DNA of 64,000 bases from Priestia endophytica DSM 13796 (GCF_900115845.1 NZ_FOXX01000010.1:1-64000), one strand, 5' to 3'. Counted from the first letter of the stretch, positions 8,805 to 17,862 are shown. Made by a program: numbers and translations. The notes: generated from the letters alone by a model not told the origin.

Positions 8805-9008
8805 ATGTAGTATGATTATAGGAAGAAAAATCAAGAGCCCTCGCCTAGAGAACGAACAGATACTTGGGAATGCGAACCCTAAGAGTGGAAGGATTGGATA
8901 AGAAAAAATTTCTTTTATCAAAATCATTAAAAGTGTCCTTTGTGTGGTTATAAAATGAGAGCTAAAGAACGGCTTTTAGATGCGTCTCCTAATCCCCATC
9001 CAACATAA
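8805..9008 (+). pseudogene. ydjO: ydjO-like cold-inducible protein, three nonsense codons
   Basis: A strong AGGAGG precedes an ATG. Its frame gives M-stop-YDYRKKNQEPSPRERTDTW, then CEP-stop-EWKDWIRKNFF, then a third stop, then KCPLCGYKMRAKERLLDASP. The CPLC knuckle and the length of 67 codons match YdjO-family zinc-ribbon proteins, which often neighbour csp genes in Bacillus. Stops lie at codon 2 and at two later positions, with the frame otherwise intact, so the gene is dead by substitutions rather than frameshifts. Confidence 0.65.
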
Positions 9009-9157
9009 TTTGTACCCGCCTTTTGTATAAATCCCTAAAAAACTTCTGGCGCTTTTTTACTAAAATTAAACTTCTTACCAAACAAACATGCCATATTTGC
9101 TTTATATTTCTAATATATAATATAACTAGTCCATACCTTGTTCCATTTGTTTTACCC

Positions 9158-9186
9158 AAAAACCAGACTTAAAACTCTGGTTTTTT
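9158..9186 (+). terminator. Terminator after ydjO pseudogene
   Basis: AAAAACCAGA, an 8-base loop, TCTGGTTTTTT. It is on the rightward strand after the decayed ydjO. The span 9009-9157 holds nothing else. Confidence 0.75.
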
Positions 9187-9250
9187 CATTATACCGAGAT
9201 TTTAAAAGTAGATAGAATATGTTTTTGCTAGCTAGTGAAATCAAAAGTAA

Positions 9251-9277
9251 AAAAAGACTCCCAGATGGAGTCTTTTT
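9251..9277 (-). terminator. Terminator of second csp gene
   Basis: AAAAAGACTC-N7-GAGTCTTTTT; it begins 10 bases past the csp stop on the minus strand. Confidence 0.85.
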
Positions 9278-9286
9278 CACTTTGAA

Positions 9287-9493
9287 TTATGCTACTTTAT
9301 GAACGTTAGCAGCTTGTAGGCCACGTTGACCTTGTTCGATATCAAACGTTACTTTTTGACCTTCTTCTAATGATTTAAAGCCTTCGCCTTGAATAGAGCT
9401 GAAATGTACGAATACATCGTCTCCACCTTCTTGCTCGATAAAACCGAATCCTTTGTCTGCATTAAACCATTTTACTGTACCTTGTTCCATCAT
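9287..9493 (-). CDS. csp: Cold-shock protein, second copy
   Basis: This 68-residue cold-shock domain protein has KGFGFI and VFVHF. It differs from the 6335 copy at only a few residues (EQEGG for EVEGG, SSIQ for SAIQ, and the C-terminus). The start is set at 9493 because AGGAGGCAAT lies directly before ATGATGG, exactly as in the first copy; an in-frame ATG 51 bases further upstream has no such site. The pair flanks the helicase gene in inverted orientation, which suggests a duplicated cold-shock unit. Confidence 0.94.
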   Translation of the reverse strand: MMEQGTVKWFNADKGFGFIEQEGGDDVFVHFSSIQGEGFKSLEEGQKVTFDIEQGQRGLQAANVHKVA

Positions 9494-9790
9494 ATTGCCT
9501 CCTGTGGTGGGATGCCCCACACTTGTATTACTACCCTTGTTCAAACATACTATCTCAAGATAAAAATTTCTATTGAAGAGATTTCTCTTCCCTCAATCTT
9601 ATACCGAACAAAAATAATTAAGTTCATCGTAACATATAGAACTAAATATAGCAAATAGAGGAAAGTAGATGAAACTTTAAAAGGGAGCCGTATGTCTATT
9701 TAATTGCTTCCATTTTTTATAAAGTATATTTCTTAAACCACTAATACTTATGAGGGTATTCCCTAAGTTACAAGGTCAGAATATCTCTTT

Positions 9791-10639
9791 TTACTGAAGT
9801 AAATGACGTTGAGCTAAAGCTTGATGGATACTAGAAACCACAGACAAGTTATTAAAATTAATCCCAATCTGGATGGCCGTTTGAGCGATTTCAGGTCGAA
9901 TCCCTGAAAGTGTACAGGTTACACCAATTAATTTCAAAGCTTGGATTAACTGAAAAATTTGATGGGCTACCATTGTATCAATAATGAGTACACCAGATAG
10001 GTCAATCAATAGCTGTTTTACTCGTTGATTTGAACATTGTTGCAAAGTATTTTCCATCACCTTCTGAGCACGATCGGTATCAATATCTCCCACAAGAGGA
10101 AGAAGCGCGAGGTCTTCACTAAGGGAAATAATCGGCGAACTTAATTCATAAATCATCTCTTTTTGAGCAGCTAGGCGTTCTTCAGCATATTTATAACTTT
10201 GTTCTGCAAAAGCTAGAATCACATAATTGAAGTTATCAATAATCTTACGGTTCCACCTGTTAATCGTTTCTGGAGAATAAGCCTCGTGACTTGCCTCCAC
10301 GAATTCTTTCACATAATTTAGATACTGTTCTTGATTGTTAAAGAACTCTCGTAATATTAAGTGAGTCGGTGTACGTTGATGTTCTTGTTCACTAGAAGTT
10401 GTACGAATCCATTCACCGAAGGAAGATAAAAACTCAGCCTCCGAACAAGATTCATCAAATACTCTACAAAAGCGCAAATGAAACTCATAATTTTGTTTCT
10501 TTACCATTTCAACGACTTCAGGATCATCAGACGCATATACGCCGGATGAATTGTCTTTATTTAAAGCTTCATACCACTGTTCAGTTAATAAGCGTGCTCT
10601 TTCCAGTAAAAAATGATAAAGTTGATTGTTTCTATGCAT
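9791..10639 (-). CDS. RsbR-like stressosome protein (STAS domain)
   Basis: In this 282-residue protein residues 1-155 form a helical N-terminal sensory domain like RsbR paralogues, and residues 165-280 form a STAS domain. LLIDLSGVLIIDTMVAH and TCTLSGIRPEIAQTAIQIGI are the two hallmark segments. The first holds the threonine that RsbT phosphorylates in RsbR, and the second segment also carries candidate threonines. RsbR paralogues assemble with RsbS in the stressosome that controls sigma-B. No rsbS or rsbT lies nearby, so it would join complexes encoded elsewhere. The terminator region to the left is not obvious. Confidence 0.88.
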   Translation of the reverse strand: MHRNNQLYHFLLERARLLTEQWYEALNKDNSSGVYASDDPEVVEMVKKQNYEFHLRFCRVFDESCSEAEFLSSFGEWIRTTSSEQEHQRTPTHLILREFFNNQEQYLNYVKEFVEASHEAYSPETINRWNRKIIDNFNYVILAFAEQSYKYAEERLAAQKEMIYELSSPIISLSEDLALLPLVGDIDTDRAQKVMENTLQQCSNQRVKQLLIDLSGVLIIDTMVAHQIFQLIQALKLIGVTCTLSGIRPEIAQTAIQIGINFNNLSVVSSIHQALAQRHLLQ

Positions 10640-10898
10640 ATTTGAATAATCTCCTTGTTATATTTCTTTTAAAGGATTTAAATCTATATTAAGTATATAT
10701 GGTTTAACCTCATTTCACCAATCATAAGAAAGAAAAGGATTTTAATTTAATCCGAATTATGGAAGCTACAAAACTTTATGGGGACGTATATATCTTGACT
10801 CAAGTTTGAAGATATATTGTTAGAGCTCACATCCAGTAATTAGGAAGGTATGGGCTTTTATATTTGTTTTTACTTTACTACATATCGTATTTATTTGT

Positions 10899-10926
10899 AG
10901 TTACCATATAACATGTTAGAGGTAGA
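10899..10926 (+). other. dif-like XerC/XerD site 5 (degenerate)
   Basis: Left arm AGTTACCATAT, spacer AACATG, right arm TTAGAGGTAGA. The 11-6-11 length is exact and the left arm is good; the right arm is diverged. The rest of 10640-11019 shows only the hairpin at 10933. Confidence 0.4.
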
Positions 10927-10932
10927 AGAATA

Positions 10933-10968
10933 AGACAAGGGAGCCTAACTATACGGTCTCCCTTGTCT
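10933..10968 (-). terminator. Hairpin downstream of mazG pseudogene
   Basis: AGACAAGGGAG and CTCCCTTGTCT form an 11-bp perfect stem around a 14-base loop. The T-run that follows on the minus strand is weak, so termination is likely but not certain. Confidence 0.65.
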
Positions 10969-11019
10969 CACCCTATATCTTTTCATTTATAATCTTGTTT
11001 ACTATGTAACTACTAACAT

Positions 11020-11337
11020 TTAGTTAGAGTATCGTTCTGAAAGTTTAGCCTTATGTGATTTAAAAATTTCTTCTAATGGGATATCATATTTATTAGCAAT
11101 GACAATGAGGTTACCAAGTACATCTCCTAATTCCTCCGTTAATTCTTTTTTATGTTCCTCTAAGGTTCCATCTCCTTCATCCGGTCTATCTCTTCCAATT
11201 TCTAAAGATCGGATGGCTCGGGCTACTTCTCCCGTTTCCTCAGCTAAGAAGCCAATTCTAATAAAGATATCTAAGTCTGATCATCCTCTCATTTGGTAGT
11301 ATTCTTTTACCCATTCCTGAAACTCTGTCACATTCAT
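11020..11337 (-). pseudogene. MazG-like nucleotide pyrophosphohydrolase, in-frame TGA
   Basis: The frame encodes MNVTEFQEWVKEYYQMRG, then TGA (11281-11283), then SDLDIFIRIGFLAEETGEVA and a DEGDGTLEEHKKELTEELGD segment. FLAEETGEVARAI and EELGDVLGNLIVIANKY are the two helices with the EExxE and ExxD metal motifs of the MazG fold. TGA replaces what is probably TGG (Trp). Everything after the stop is intact to the natural TAA, 105 residues in all. Restart after the stop has no good ribosome binding site. Confidence 0.75.
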
Positions 11338-11437
11338 TGAACAATTCCCCTTCCATTTTATAACTTCATCTAAGTTTAACAAATGATCCCTTATTATGTA
11401 TAATCAATAACAGTGACTTACATAGGAGGAGATACTT

Positions 11438-12019
11438 TTGAAAAGAATAGCTGTATTCTGTGGATCTAGTAATGGAGCAACCGATCTTTATATCAAGGGA
11501 GCCAAAAAATTAGGAGAAGAACTGGCTAGACGGAACATTTCTCTTGTATACGGAGGAGCAAGTGTGGGGATAATGGGAGCTGTTGCGGATGCTGTATTAG
11601 AATCTGGTGGTCATGTTATTGGAGTCATGCCTGCTTTTCTTGAAGAACGAGAAATTGCTCATAAAAACGTATCAGAGCTTATTGTTGTAGAATCGATGCA
11701 TGAAAGAAAAGCGAAGATGGCCGAACTTGCAGATGGATTTATTGCATTACCAGGGGGACCAGGTACATTAGAAGAGTTCTTTGAGATTTTTACATGGGCT
11801 CAATTAGGATTACATCAAAAGCCATGTGGACTCTTAAACATTAATGAGTATTACACCCCTCTTGTTTCCTTATTTAATCACATGACAGAAGAACAATTCT
11901 TGCAAGAAAAATATCGGGCTATGGCTCTTGTAGATACGGAACCACAAGGTTTGCTCGATCAATTTAATACATATCAACCACCATCTGTTAAGACATACAT
12001 TACAGAAGCTCAGAGTTAA
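11438..12019 (+). CDS. LOG-family protein (YvdD-like)
   Basis: This 193-residue Rossmann-fold protein of the LOG / TIGR00730 family carries the signature PGGPGTLEE and a GGASVGIMG segment. Characterised members are cytokinin-activating or nucleoside-monophosphate phosphoribohydrolases; older annotations call them lysine decarboxylases because of the same motif. The start is TTG with AGGAGGAGAT upstream. It is a single gene closed by a terminator at 12026. The biological substrate in Bacillus is not certain. Confidence 0.9.
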   Translation: MKRIAVFCGSSNGATDLYIKGAKKLGEELARRNISLVYGGASVGIMGAVADAVLESGGHVIGVMPAFLEEREIAHKNVSELIVVESMHERKAKMAELADGFIALPGGPGTLEEFFEIFTWAQLGLHQKPCGLLNINEYYTPLVSLFNHMTEEQFLQEKYRAMALVDTEPQGLLDQFNTYQPPSVKTYITEAQS

Positions 12020-12025
12020 CTAGCA

Positions 12026-12054
12026 AACAGGATTAGGTCATAACTAATCCTGTT
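12026..12054 (+). terminator. Terminator of LOG-family gene
   Basis: AACAGGATTAG-N7-CTAATCCTGTT, a perfect 11-bp stem 7 bases after the stop; the trailing T-run is short. Confidence 0.75.
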
Positions 12055-12090
12055 CTAGATTCTTTACAATTAAACTTAACTTAATCTACA

Positions 12091-12381
12091 TTATAGCCAG
12101 TGATGAAAACAGCAATTATAAATAATTATACCAGTACGAACTTGAAGAAAACCCCTAGATTTCCAACCAAGAAAATACCGTTTTACGGGCCTGGCAACTT
12201 CAACTGGTGAATGCTCATTACATGGAGCAAGATGATCTAGTTTTGGTAGTGTTAATATTTGAGTTTATGGAATTGTTTCATCTAATACTTGCATCGTTTG
12301 ATGTACTGTTTCGGGATTTTTCTCTCCAGAAATTAATAATACATTTGCATTAATTGTCTTATAATGATGGTAAAGGAAGAC
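12091..12381 (-). pseudogene. Remnant of an alpha/beta hydrolase
   Basis: The minus-strand frame gives YKTINANVLLISGEKNPETV and QVLDETIP, then TAA at 12265-12267, then TQILTLPKLDHLAPCNEHSP and EVARPVKRYFL, ending at 12091. The order of a late strand, an acidic residue in SGEKN, and DHLAP followed by a terminal helix is the C-terminal third of an alpha/beta hydrolase. The N-terminal part with the nucleophile is missing. It is a deleted and nonsense-mutated gene end. Confidence 0.5.
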
Positions 12382-12413
12382 CTTATTCTAGTAGACTATG
12401 ATGAATTCTAACC

Positions 12414-12487
12414 TAAAAAAAGCATAAATTTGTTGTCACTCAACAAATTTATGCTTTTTCTTTTCGTTTAGGTATACTTTTACGGAC
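12414..12487 (+). repeat. Tailed hairpin repeat
   Basis: AGCATAAATTTGTTG and CAACAAATTTATGCT form a 15-bp stem flanked by A and T runs, followed 13 bases on by the tail TATACTTTTACGGAC. The same tail follows the repeats at 101 and 55067. The hairpin could also end transcription of the LOG-side or metE-side genes. Confidence 0.6.
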
Positions 12488-12646
12488 TGATTTTAAATTA
12501 TACAAATGCTCATCTTAAGTTGTTGCTGTTCCTTACTAATCACACATCTTTTGTAGATGACTAGTATTAGTATATCGGAGTTTTAGAGATTGCTTTCAAG
12601 TGAATTGATGTTTTTGCACCAAAATCATTCGATTAAAAAGCACTCT

Positions 12647-13774
12647 TTAGTTATTTCTCCAAACATCTTGAGCAATTTTAATTACGTGATTGATTTTATT
12701 CCATTGCTCTTCTTCTGTTAACTCGTTTCCTTCTTCTGTACTTGCAAATCCACATTGAGGACTTAATGATAAGTTTTCTAAAGGAATGTATTGGCTTGCC
12801 TCTTTAATTCTTTCTTTAATTGTTTCAGGATCTTCTAGTTTAGCAAATTTAGATGTTATTAATCCTAATACAACGGTTTGGTCATTACGAGTAAAGTTTT
12901 TTAATGGTTCAAAATCACCTGAACGGTTGTCATCATATTCAAGGAAAAGTCCGTCTACATTTAAGTTAGCAAAGATTGCATCCGATATATTATCGTAGCC
13001 GCCACTTGTGATATAAGTAGATCTGAAATTCCCACGGCAAATATGCATTGTGATTAGCATATCCGCAGGCTTCTTAGAAATAGCATCATTTAAGCAACTT
13101 ACTCTCGTATCAATAATCTCCTGTACATCCATACCAAGCTTTTCAACAACTGCTGTTATACGTTCTTCAGAAACAAAATCAATCCAGGAAGTATCATCTA
13201 ATTGGAGATAGCGGCATCCCGCATCATAAAAAGCTTGAATGGCTTTTTGATAAGCAGCTACTGTATCATTATAAAACTGCTCACGGTTCCCCTCATAATA
13301 CGAATCCTCTTGAATCCTAGTAAATAACATGTTAGGGCTTGGAATAGAGAATTTAGCAACTTGGCTTCCATCACCATATTTTTCGACAGCTTCTTTTAAA
13401 AACGTGAAGTGTTCCAGCATATAATGATGATTGAAACTCACTTTACCAACTACTCTAATAGCCTTATTTTTTGTTTTTGCCCCTTTAAATTGACTGATAT
13501 ATTCTGTTTCAAACTCCTCTACACCTTCTAAGCCTGATAAAAAGTCTAAATGCCACCAAGAGCGTCTAAATTCACCATCTGTAATGGATTTAAGGCCTGT
13601 CTGAATTTGTTTTTGGACAAGCTTTTCAATTTCTTTATCTTCTACAGCTTTTAAGGCATCCTTATCGATTTCTCCATTTACGTAAGCTGTTCTTGCTTCT
13701 TTAAGAGGTGCTGTTCTTAAAAAACTGCCTACGTGATCTGCTTTAAATGGAGCTTTTACTAATGTCTTTGTCAT
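12647..13774 (-). CDS. B12-independent methionine synthase-like protein (YxjG/YxjH)
   Basis: A 375-residue protein covering the catalytic C-terminal barrel of MetE only. FKADHVGSFLRTAPLKEARTAY is the family N-terminus. MHICRGN and SPQCGFAST supply the His and Cys zinc ligands. The length matches B. subtilis YxjG and YxjH (about 377 residues), which are S-box controlled and thought to recycle methionine from a methyl donor. The SAM-I riboswitch directly upstream fits this and implies repression when S-adenosylmethionine is high. The methyl donor remains uncertain because the folate-binding N-terminal domain of full MetE is absent. Confidence 0.92.
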   Translation of the reverse strand: MTKTLVKAPFKADHVGSFLRTAPLKEARTAYVNGEIDKDALKAVEDKEIEKLVQKQIQTGLKSITDGEFRRSWWHLDFLSGLEGVEEFETEYISQFKGAKTKNKAIRVVGKVSFNHHYMLEHFTFLKEAVEKYGDGSQVAKFSIPSPNMLFTRIQEDSYYEGNREQFYNDTVAAYQKAIQAFYDAGCRYLQLDDTSWIDFVSEERITAVVEKLGMDVQEIIDTRVSCLNDAISKKPADMLITMHICRGNFRSTYITSGGYDNISDAIFANLNVDGLFLEYDDNRSGDFEPLKNFTRNDQTVVLGLITSKFAKLEDPETIKERIKEASQYIPLENLSLSPQCGFASTEEGNELTEEEQWNKINHVIKIAQDVWRNN

Positions 13775-13802
13775 AATTTCATTTCCTTCTTTCTTTCAAA
13801 AT

Positions 13803-13957
13803 TAAAAAAACCTCTTCTTAAAAATAAGAAGAGGGTAATTGTCATAACGGGTACTCTTCTTATCTTCAAGCAAATCGCTACTGGAATTGGCACAGTACTT
13901 TAATAGTCCGCTGCCGAGGTTTCCTAGGGCCAGTCCCTCCACCTCTCGAGATAAGAA
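13803..13957 (-). promoter_or_regulatory. SAM-I (S-box) riboswitch
   Basis: Read on the minus strand, TTCTTATCTCGAGAGGTGG, GGGACTGGCCC, GAAACCTCGGCA and GTGCCAATTCC occur in the order of the SAM-I aptamer and are close to its consensus. The aptamer is followed by GATAAGAAGAG and a terminator hairpin of CCTCTTCTTA pairing with TAAGAAGAGG followed by seven T. The 3' side of P1 can pair with the terminator stem, giving the usual SAM-dependent switch. It ends about 28 bases before the methionine synthase-like start. Confidence 0.95.
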
Positions 13958-14569
13958 TATTCAATTTATTTAACTTAAAAATAGGTTACACCTGTTTTAT
14001 TACCTTGTCAAATAAAAATTTATTTCTCATTAATTTTAATGTCGACTTTCATTTTATATTTAATTTCCCTTTCTTTCCTGTGAATTTAAATCATGTTCTT
14101 AATTTGCCAAGATTAAATACAGGTACCAAACCTGTTTGAAAATATTAATAACAGACTAAAAATCTTTGCTTATTATGTATTCTATCCTCAGTGTCGTGCC
14201 CCTATTGTTACTATCTATTCATTATAAAAATAAAAGAATACTTTAATATATAATGATTCTTATTAATTTACTCGGCCATCAGTAATCAAAAAGCGCACCC
14301 CCGTTATTAATCAACAAGTTTGCGCTTTTTTTGAGATATAATTTTGTAAACATCTTATTTTTAAGGTAGATTAAGCGAATTTAATTGATACCTATCTAAA
14401 TCCGGGTGAGTGAATCATCCCCTCAATGTGGTACCCCTTATTAAAAGTGATTGTTCACAAAACATCCTTATTGTATTAAATTCAAGGATTTTCGAGTAAT
14501 TAGCTGATTGACTGTGAACACTTTGCTTCCATTTATCACAAGGTATAATGTCATACCTACTCATTTACA
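13958..14569. other. Intergenic gap with one tailless hairpin repeat
   Basis: No open frame with a ribosome binding site was found. At 14288-14342 AAAAAGCGCA and TTGCGCTTTTTTT form a hairpin of the same type as the one at 32925, without the ACGGAC tail; it may end the leftward mhq transcript or the metE-like promoter region. At about 14120 ACAGGTAccaaACCTGT is a short palindrome of unknown use. Confidence 0.5.
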
Positions 14570-15181
14570 CTATTTTGACTGGATTTTTTGATACCACTGG
14601 CCTGCAGCTTCTACCTCTTCAATTGTCAATTGATGACCTTTATTCTCCCAATGAAGTTCTACATTCGCATTAGCCTTTTCTAATAAGGATTGAAGTTCAT
14701 TTGATTCCATGGGCGAGCAAATCGGATCATTTGTCCCAGCAGCAATAAACACATACTTATCTGATAAGTCCGGAAGATCAATCCCTTTTCTCGGTACCAT
14801 AGGGTGATGAAGAATGGCACCTTTTAAGGCATTTTTGTAGTGAAATAATAAACTAGCTGCTATATTCGCTCCATTTGAGTATCCAATAGCGATAATATTG
14901 TTGCGGTCAAAACTATACTCTTCTGCTGCCTCATCAAGAAATTCATTTAATTCTTTTGTGCGGAAAATAAGGTCTTCTTCATCAAATACCCCTTCAGCCA
15001 ATCTTCGGAAGAATCGAGGCATTCCATTTTCTAATACATTTCCTCGAACACTTAAGACAGAAGCCTCATCATCAATTCTTCCCGCAATAGGCAACAGATC
15101 TAATTCATTTCCACCAGTACCATGCAGTAATAATAATGTTGGTTTTGTTGAATCTTTTCCTTTATTGAAAATATGCTTCAC
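14570..15181 (-). CDS. mhqD: MhqD-like carboxylesterase/phospholipase-type hydrolase
   Basis: A 203-residue alpha/beta hydrolase of the phospholipase/carboxylesterase group. HGTGGNELDLLP is the oxyanion loop, GYSNGANIA holds the nucleophile Ser, GTNDPICSP the Asp and NKGHQLTIEE the His. The start is GTG and its G is the last base of the TAG stop of the upstream dioxygenase (ATAGTG), so translation is coupled. In B. subtilis MhqD is encoded beside a ring-cleaving dioxygenase and acts in the hydroquinone stress response; the pairing here is the same. Confidence 0.88.
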   Translation of the reverse strand: MKHIFNKGKDSTKPTLLLLHGTGGNELDLLPIAGRIDDEASVLSVRGNVLENGMPRFFRRLAEGVFDEEDLIFRTKELNEFLDEAAEEYSFDRNNIIAIGYSNGANIAASLLFHYKNALKGAILHHPMVPRKGIDLPDLSDKYVFIAAGTNDPICSPMESNELQSLLEKANANVELHWENKGHQLTIEEVEAAGQWYQKIQSK

Positions 15182-16125
15182 TATTTATCCCCCTCCAGAA
15201 CATGAACCTCCACTTGCGGTAAGGTTTCTTCTAATTCTTCTCTTTTTGATTCTAACCAAGATGGCAACATAAGTTTTTTTCCAAGTTCATTGGTAGATTC
15301 ATCCACTGAAAAACCTGGTGGATCGGTTGCTATTTCGAAGAGGATTCCCCCTTCTTCATGAAAATAAAGAGCTTTGAAGTAGTTTCGATCGAGAATTTCA
15401 GTTGGATAATATCCGTTTTCTAGAAGAAGTGATCTCCATCTTTGATGATCTTCTTCATCACTAGCTCGCCATGCTATATGATGGACCGTTCCTGCTCCCA
15501 TCAATCCCCGAACTGAAGGATTTAACCGGATGTCGATCGTATTCCCTATAGCACCTTCAGATTTAAATCTAAGAAATTCTTTTTCTTGGCCCATGCATTC
15601 TAATCCCAAAATATTTTCTAGCACGTGAGTTGTTTTATGAGGCTGTGAAGAATACAAAACAGCACCACCAAACCCTTTAATGGCATGATCAGCTTGAACT
15701 CCCCCAAAGTTCCAAGTGTTCTTCGGTCCTTCATCTCGTTCTGTTAATTCAAGTTGAAGTCCATCAGGATCATTAAAGTGTAAATATTTTTCACCAAAGC
15801 GAATGGAAGAAGTAAATTCAACTCTGAACTTTCGTAATCTATTCTCCCAAAATGTAAACGAACCCTTTGGTATAACATAGTTAGTCACCCCAACTTGTCC
15901 CGTCCCAATTCGACCTTTTAGCTGTTTAGCCCATGGAAAAAAAGTAATAACACTACCTGGTTGACCCGTTTCATTCCCAAAATAAAGATGATATACTTCC
16001 GGTCGATCAAAATTAATGGTTTTTTTAACAAGTCGTAACCCAAGGACGCCTGCATAAAAGTCGATATTTCGTTGAGCATCGTTTACCATCGCTGAGATAT
16101 GATGGATACCTGCTGTTTTTTGCAT
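15181..16125 (-). CDS. mhqE: Ring-cleaving dioxygenase, VOC family (MhqE/MhqA type)
   Basis: A 314-residue extradiol-type dioxygenase made of two vicinal-oxygen-chelate modules. TAGIHHISAMV opens the first, with metal His in GIHHI, and GTVHHIAWRA opens the second, with GILFEIATDPPG holding the metal Glu. The protein is closely similar to the second dioxygenase at 16796. MhqA, MhqE and MhqO in B. subtilis are such proteins and remove quinones or catechols. Naming it mhqE rests on its coupling to the mhqD-like gene; the exact paralogue could differ. Confidence 0.87.
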   Translation of the reverse strand: MQKTAGIHHISAMVNDAQRNIDFYAGVLGLRLVKKTINFDRPEVYHLYFGNETGQPGSVITFFPWAKQLKGRIGTGQVGVTNYVIPKGSFTFWENRLRKFRVEFTSSIRFGEKYLHFNDPDGLQLELTERDEGPKNTWNFGGVQADHAIKGFGGAVLYSSQPHKTTHVLENILGLECMGQEKEFLRFKSEGAIGNTIDIRLNPSVRGLMGAGTVHHIAWRASDEEDHQRWRSLLLENGYYPTEILDRNYFKALYFHEEGGILFEIATDPPGFSVDESTNELGKKLMLPSWLESKREELEETLPQVEVHVLEGDK

Positions 16126-16164
16126 TTTATCCTCTCCGTTTCCTCCATGGGATTTTATAAAGAA

Positions 16165-16782
16165 TTATTTGGGTCTTTTGACTTCAAAGATTTCACCAAT
16201 TTTCGCATAATTATCTCCAGCTAATCGACTTACTGCAGCCAATCCATTAGGATCGATTCTTCCATTTTTATAGATATCCTGTTCAATATGAAATTGAACG
16301 ACTTTTCCTATCATCAGGTCGCACCCAGGGGAATCTGAACCTCCCAATTCTAAGGAATGCTCTAATGAACATTCCATTCGAATTTTCGCTTCCTTTACAC
16401 CGGATACAGAAATCTTTACACTCTCGACTGGAGTTAAGTTAGCTAACTCAATCTCACTTTGATTAGGAGCAAGGCTTGCAGCTGTTTTATTTATTTTTTC
16501 AACATTTTGTTCATCAACAATATGCACCACAAATTGCTTAGACTCGATGATATTTCTTGCTGTATCCTTTTGTTTCCCCTCGGAGCGTTGAATAGATAGA
16601 GAAATCATAGGAGGGTTCGATGATACAATATTAAAGTAGCTAAATGGAGCACCATTCAAAATACCGTCTTTTGAAGTTGTTGTAACAAAAGCAATAGGTC
16701 TAGGTATAATGCTTCCTATTAGAAATTTATAATTTTCTCTTTCCGACATAGAACCTGGCTCAATTGAAAGCAAAGAAATCAT
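16165..16782 (-). CDS. Flavin reductase-like FMN-binding protein
   Basis: A 205-residue protein of the flavin reductase / split-barrel family. GSIIPRPIAFVTTTSKDG and NGAPFSYFNIVSSNPPM are the flavin-binding strands, followed by KDTARNI. It sits between the two ring-cleaving dioxygenases with short gaps (13 and 39 bp), so it is part of the same transcript. It may supply reduced flavin or reduce quinones itself. This gene is not part of the B. subtilis mhq operons as I know them. Confidence 0.85.
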   Translation of the reverse strand: MISLLSIEPGSMSERENYKFLIGSIIPRPIAFVTTTSKDGILNGAPFSYFNIVSSNPPMISLSIQRSEGKQKDTARNIIESKQFVVHIVDEQNVEKINKTAASLAPNQSEIELANLTPVESVKISVSGVKEAKIRMECSLEHSLELGGSDSPGCDLMIGKVVQFHIEQDIYKNGRIDPNGLAAVSRLAGDNYAKIGEIFEVKRPK

Positions 16783-16795
16783 CCCTTTCGCAACG

Positions 16796-17743
16796 TTAGT
16801 TTAGTTCTCTTACTTCAAACGGTAGTAACACTTGTTCAATTTTCTCTCTCTGAGGCTCATATTGTAATGGAAGCATCAAATTTTCGCCCATTGTCTCTTG
16901 TGATTCATCATGAGCAAATCCTGGAGGATCAGTTGCAATTTCAAACAGGATTTCACCATGTTCTTTAAAGTAAATTGCGTTAAAATAATTTCTGTCTCGT
17001 ACAGGTGTAACACCATATCCATTTGCTGCAATATATTCTTGCCAATCTAGTTGATCCTTATCGTCAATAGCTCGCCATGCAATATGATGTACGGTACCGA
17101 CACCCATTTGTCCACGGCCAACAGGAGTCAATTTAAGATCAATAATATTTCCTATATCAGCTGTAGAACGGTAACGAGCGAAATCTTCTTCTTTACCGAC
17201 TAATTCAAGACCCATTACCTTTTCTAGTAATTCTGCTGTTTTATTAGGCTGAGTTGATAGTAGAGTTGCTCCCCCAAATCCTTTAATAGCGACTTCAGGT
17301 GTTACATTGCCAAAACTCCATGTATTAAGTTCGCCTTCTTCTCTTTCGACAATCTCTAAGTGAAGACCATGAGGGTCATCAAATTCTATATATTGTTCTC
17401 CAAAGCGTTCCATTTTAGTAAACGCAACGTTAAACTTTTCTAGCCTTTTTTCCCAGAATTCCATAGCACCTTTAGGAACTACATAAGAAGTGACGCCTAC
17501 TTGACCGGCTCCTATCGTACCTTGGCGAGCCCCTGCCCATGGAAAGAAAGTAATAATGGTTCCTGGCTTACCACCTTCATCTCCAAAATAAAGGTGATAC
17601 GTACCTGGGTCATCAAAATTGACGGTTTGCTTAACTAAACGTAAACCTAAAACACCTGCATAGAAATCAACATTCTCCTGTGGATGCCCTACGATTGCTG
17701 TAATGTGGTGAATACCCATTGTTTTTTTACTCATTTTTAACAC
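16796..17743 (-). CDS. mhqO: Ring-cleaving dioxygenase, VOC family (MhqO type)
   Basis: A 315-residue paralogue of the 15181 gene with the same two VOC modules: GIHHITAIVG, GTVHHIAWRA and EILFEIATDPPG carry the metal ligands. It follows the doxX-like mhqP gene, the mirror of the B. subtilis mhqNOP order in which mhqO and mhqP are adjacent. The ATG at 17743 is annotated, but MSKKTMG three codons later is equally plausible. It probably cleaves or conjugates hydroquinone-derived aromatics; the native substrate is not established. Confidence 0.88.
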   Translation of the reverse strand: MLKMSKKTMGIHHITAIVGHPQENVDFYAGVLGLRLVKQTVNFDDPGTYHLYFGDEGGKPGTIITFFPWAGARQGTIGAGQVGVTSYVVPKGAMEFWEKRLEKFNVAFTKMERFGEQYIEFDDPHGLHLEIVEREEGELNTWSFGNVTPEVAIKGFGGATLLSTQPNKTAELLEKVMGLELVGKEEDFARYRSTADIGNIIDLKLTPVGRGQMGVGTVHHIAWRAIDDKDQLDWQEYIAANGYGVTPVRDRNYFNAIYFKEHGEILFEIATDPPGFAHDESQETMGENLMLPLQYEPQREKIEQVLLPFEVRELN

Positions 17744-17862
17744 TCCTTTGTCATATAAAATCTAGTTATTAAAACAACTTGATACTTTATTTTATACCGG
17801 CTTATAAGCTAAGAATCTAATAATAATCATTTCAATCCTAAAAATCTCTACTTCAATATAAT

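Noticed and set aside
8799-8826. A dif-like look-alike ending TTATAGGAAGA
   Set aside because: The left arm fits poorly and the stretch lies in the 5' end of the decayed ydjO frame, which explains the sequence.
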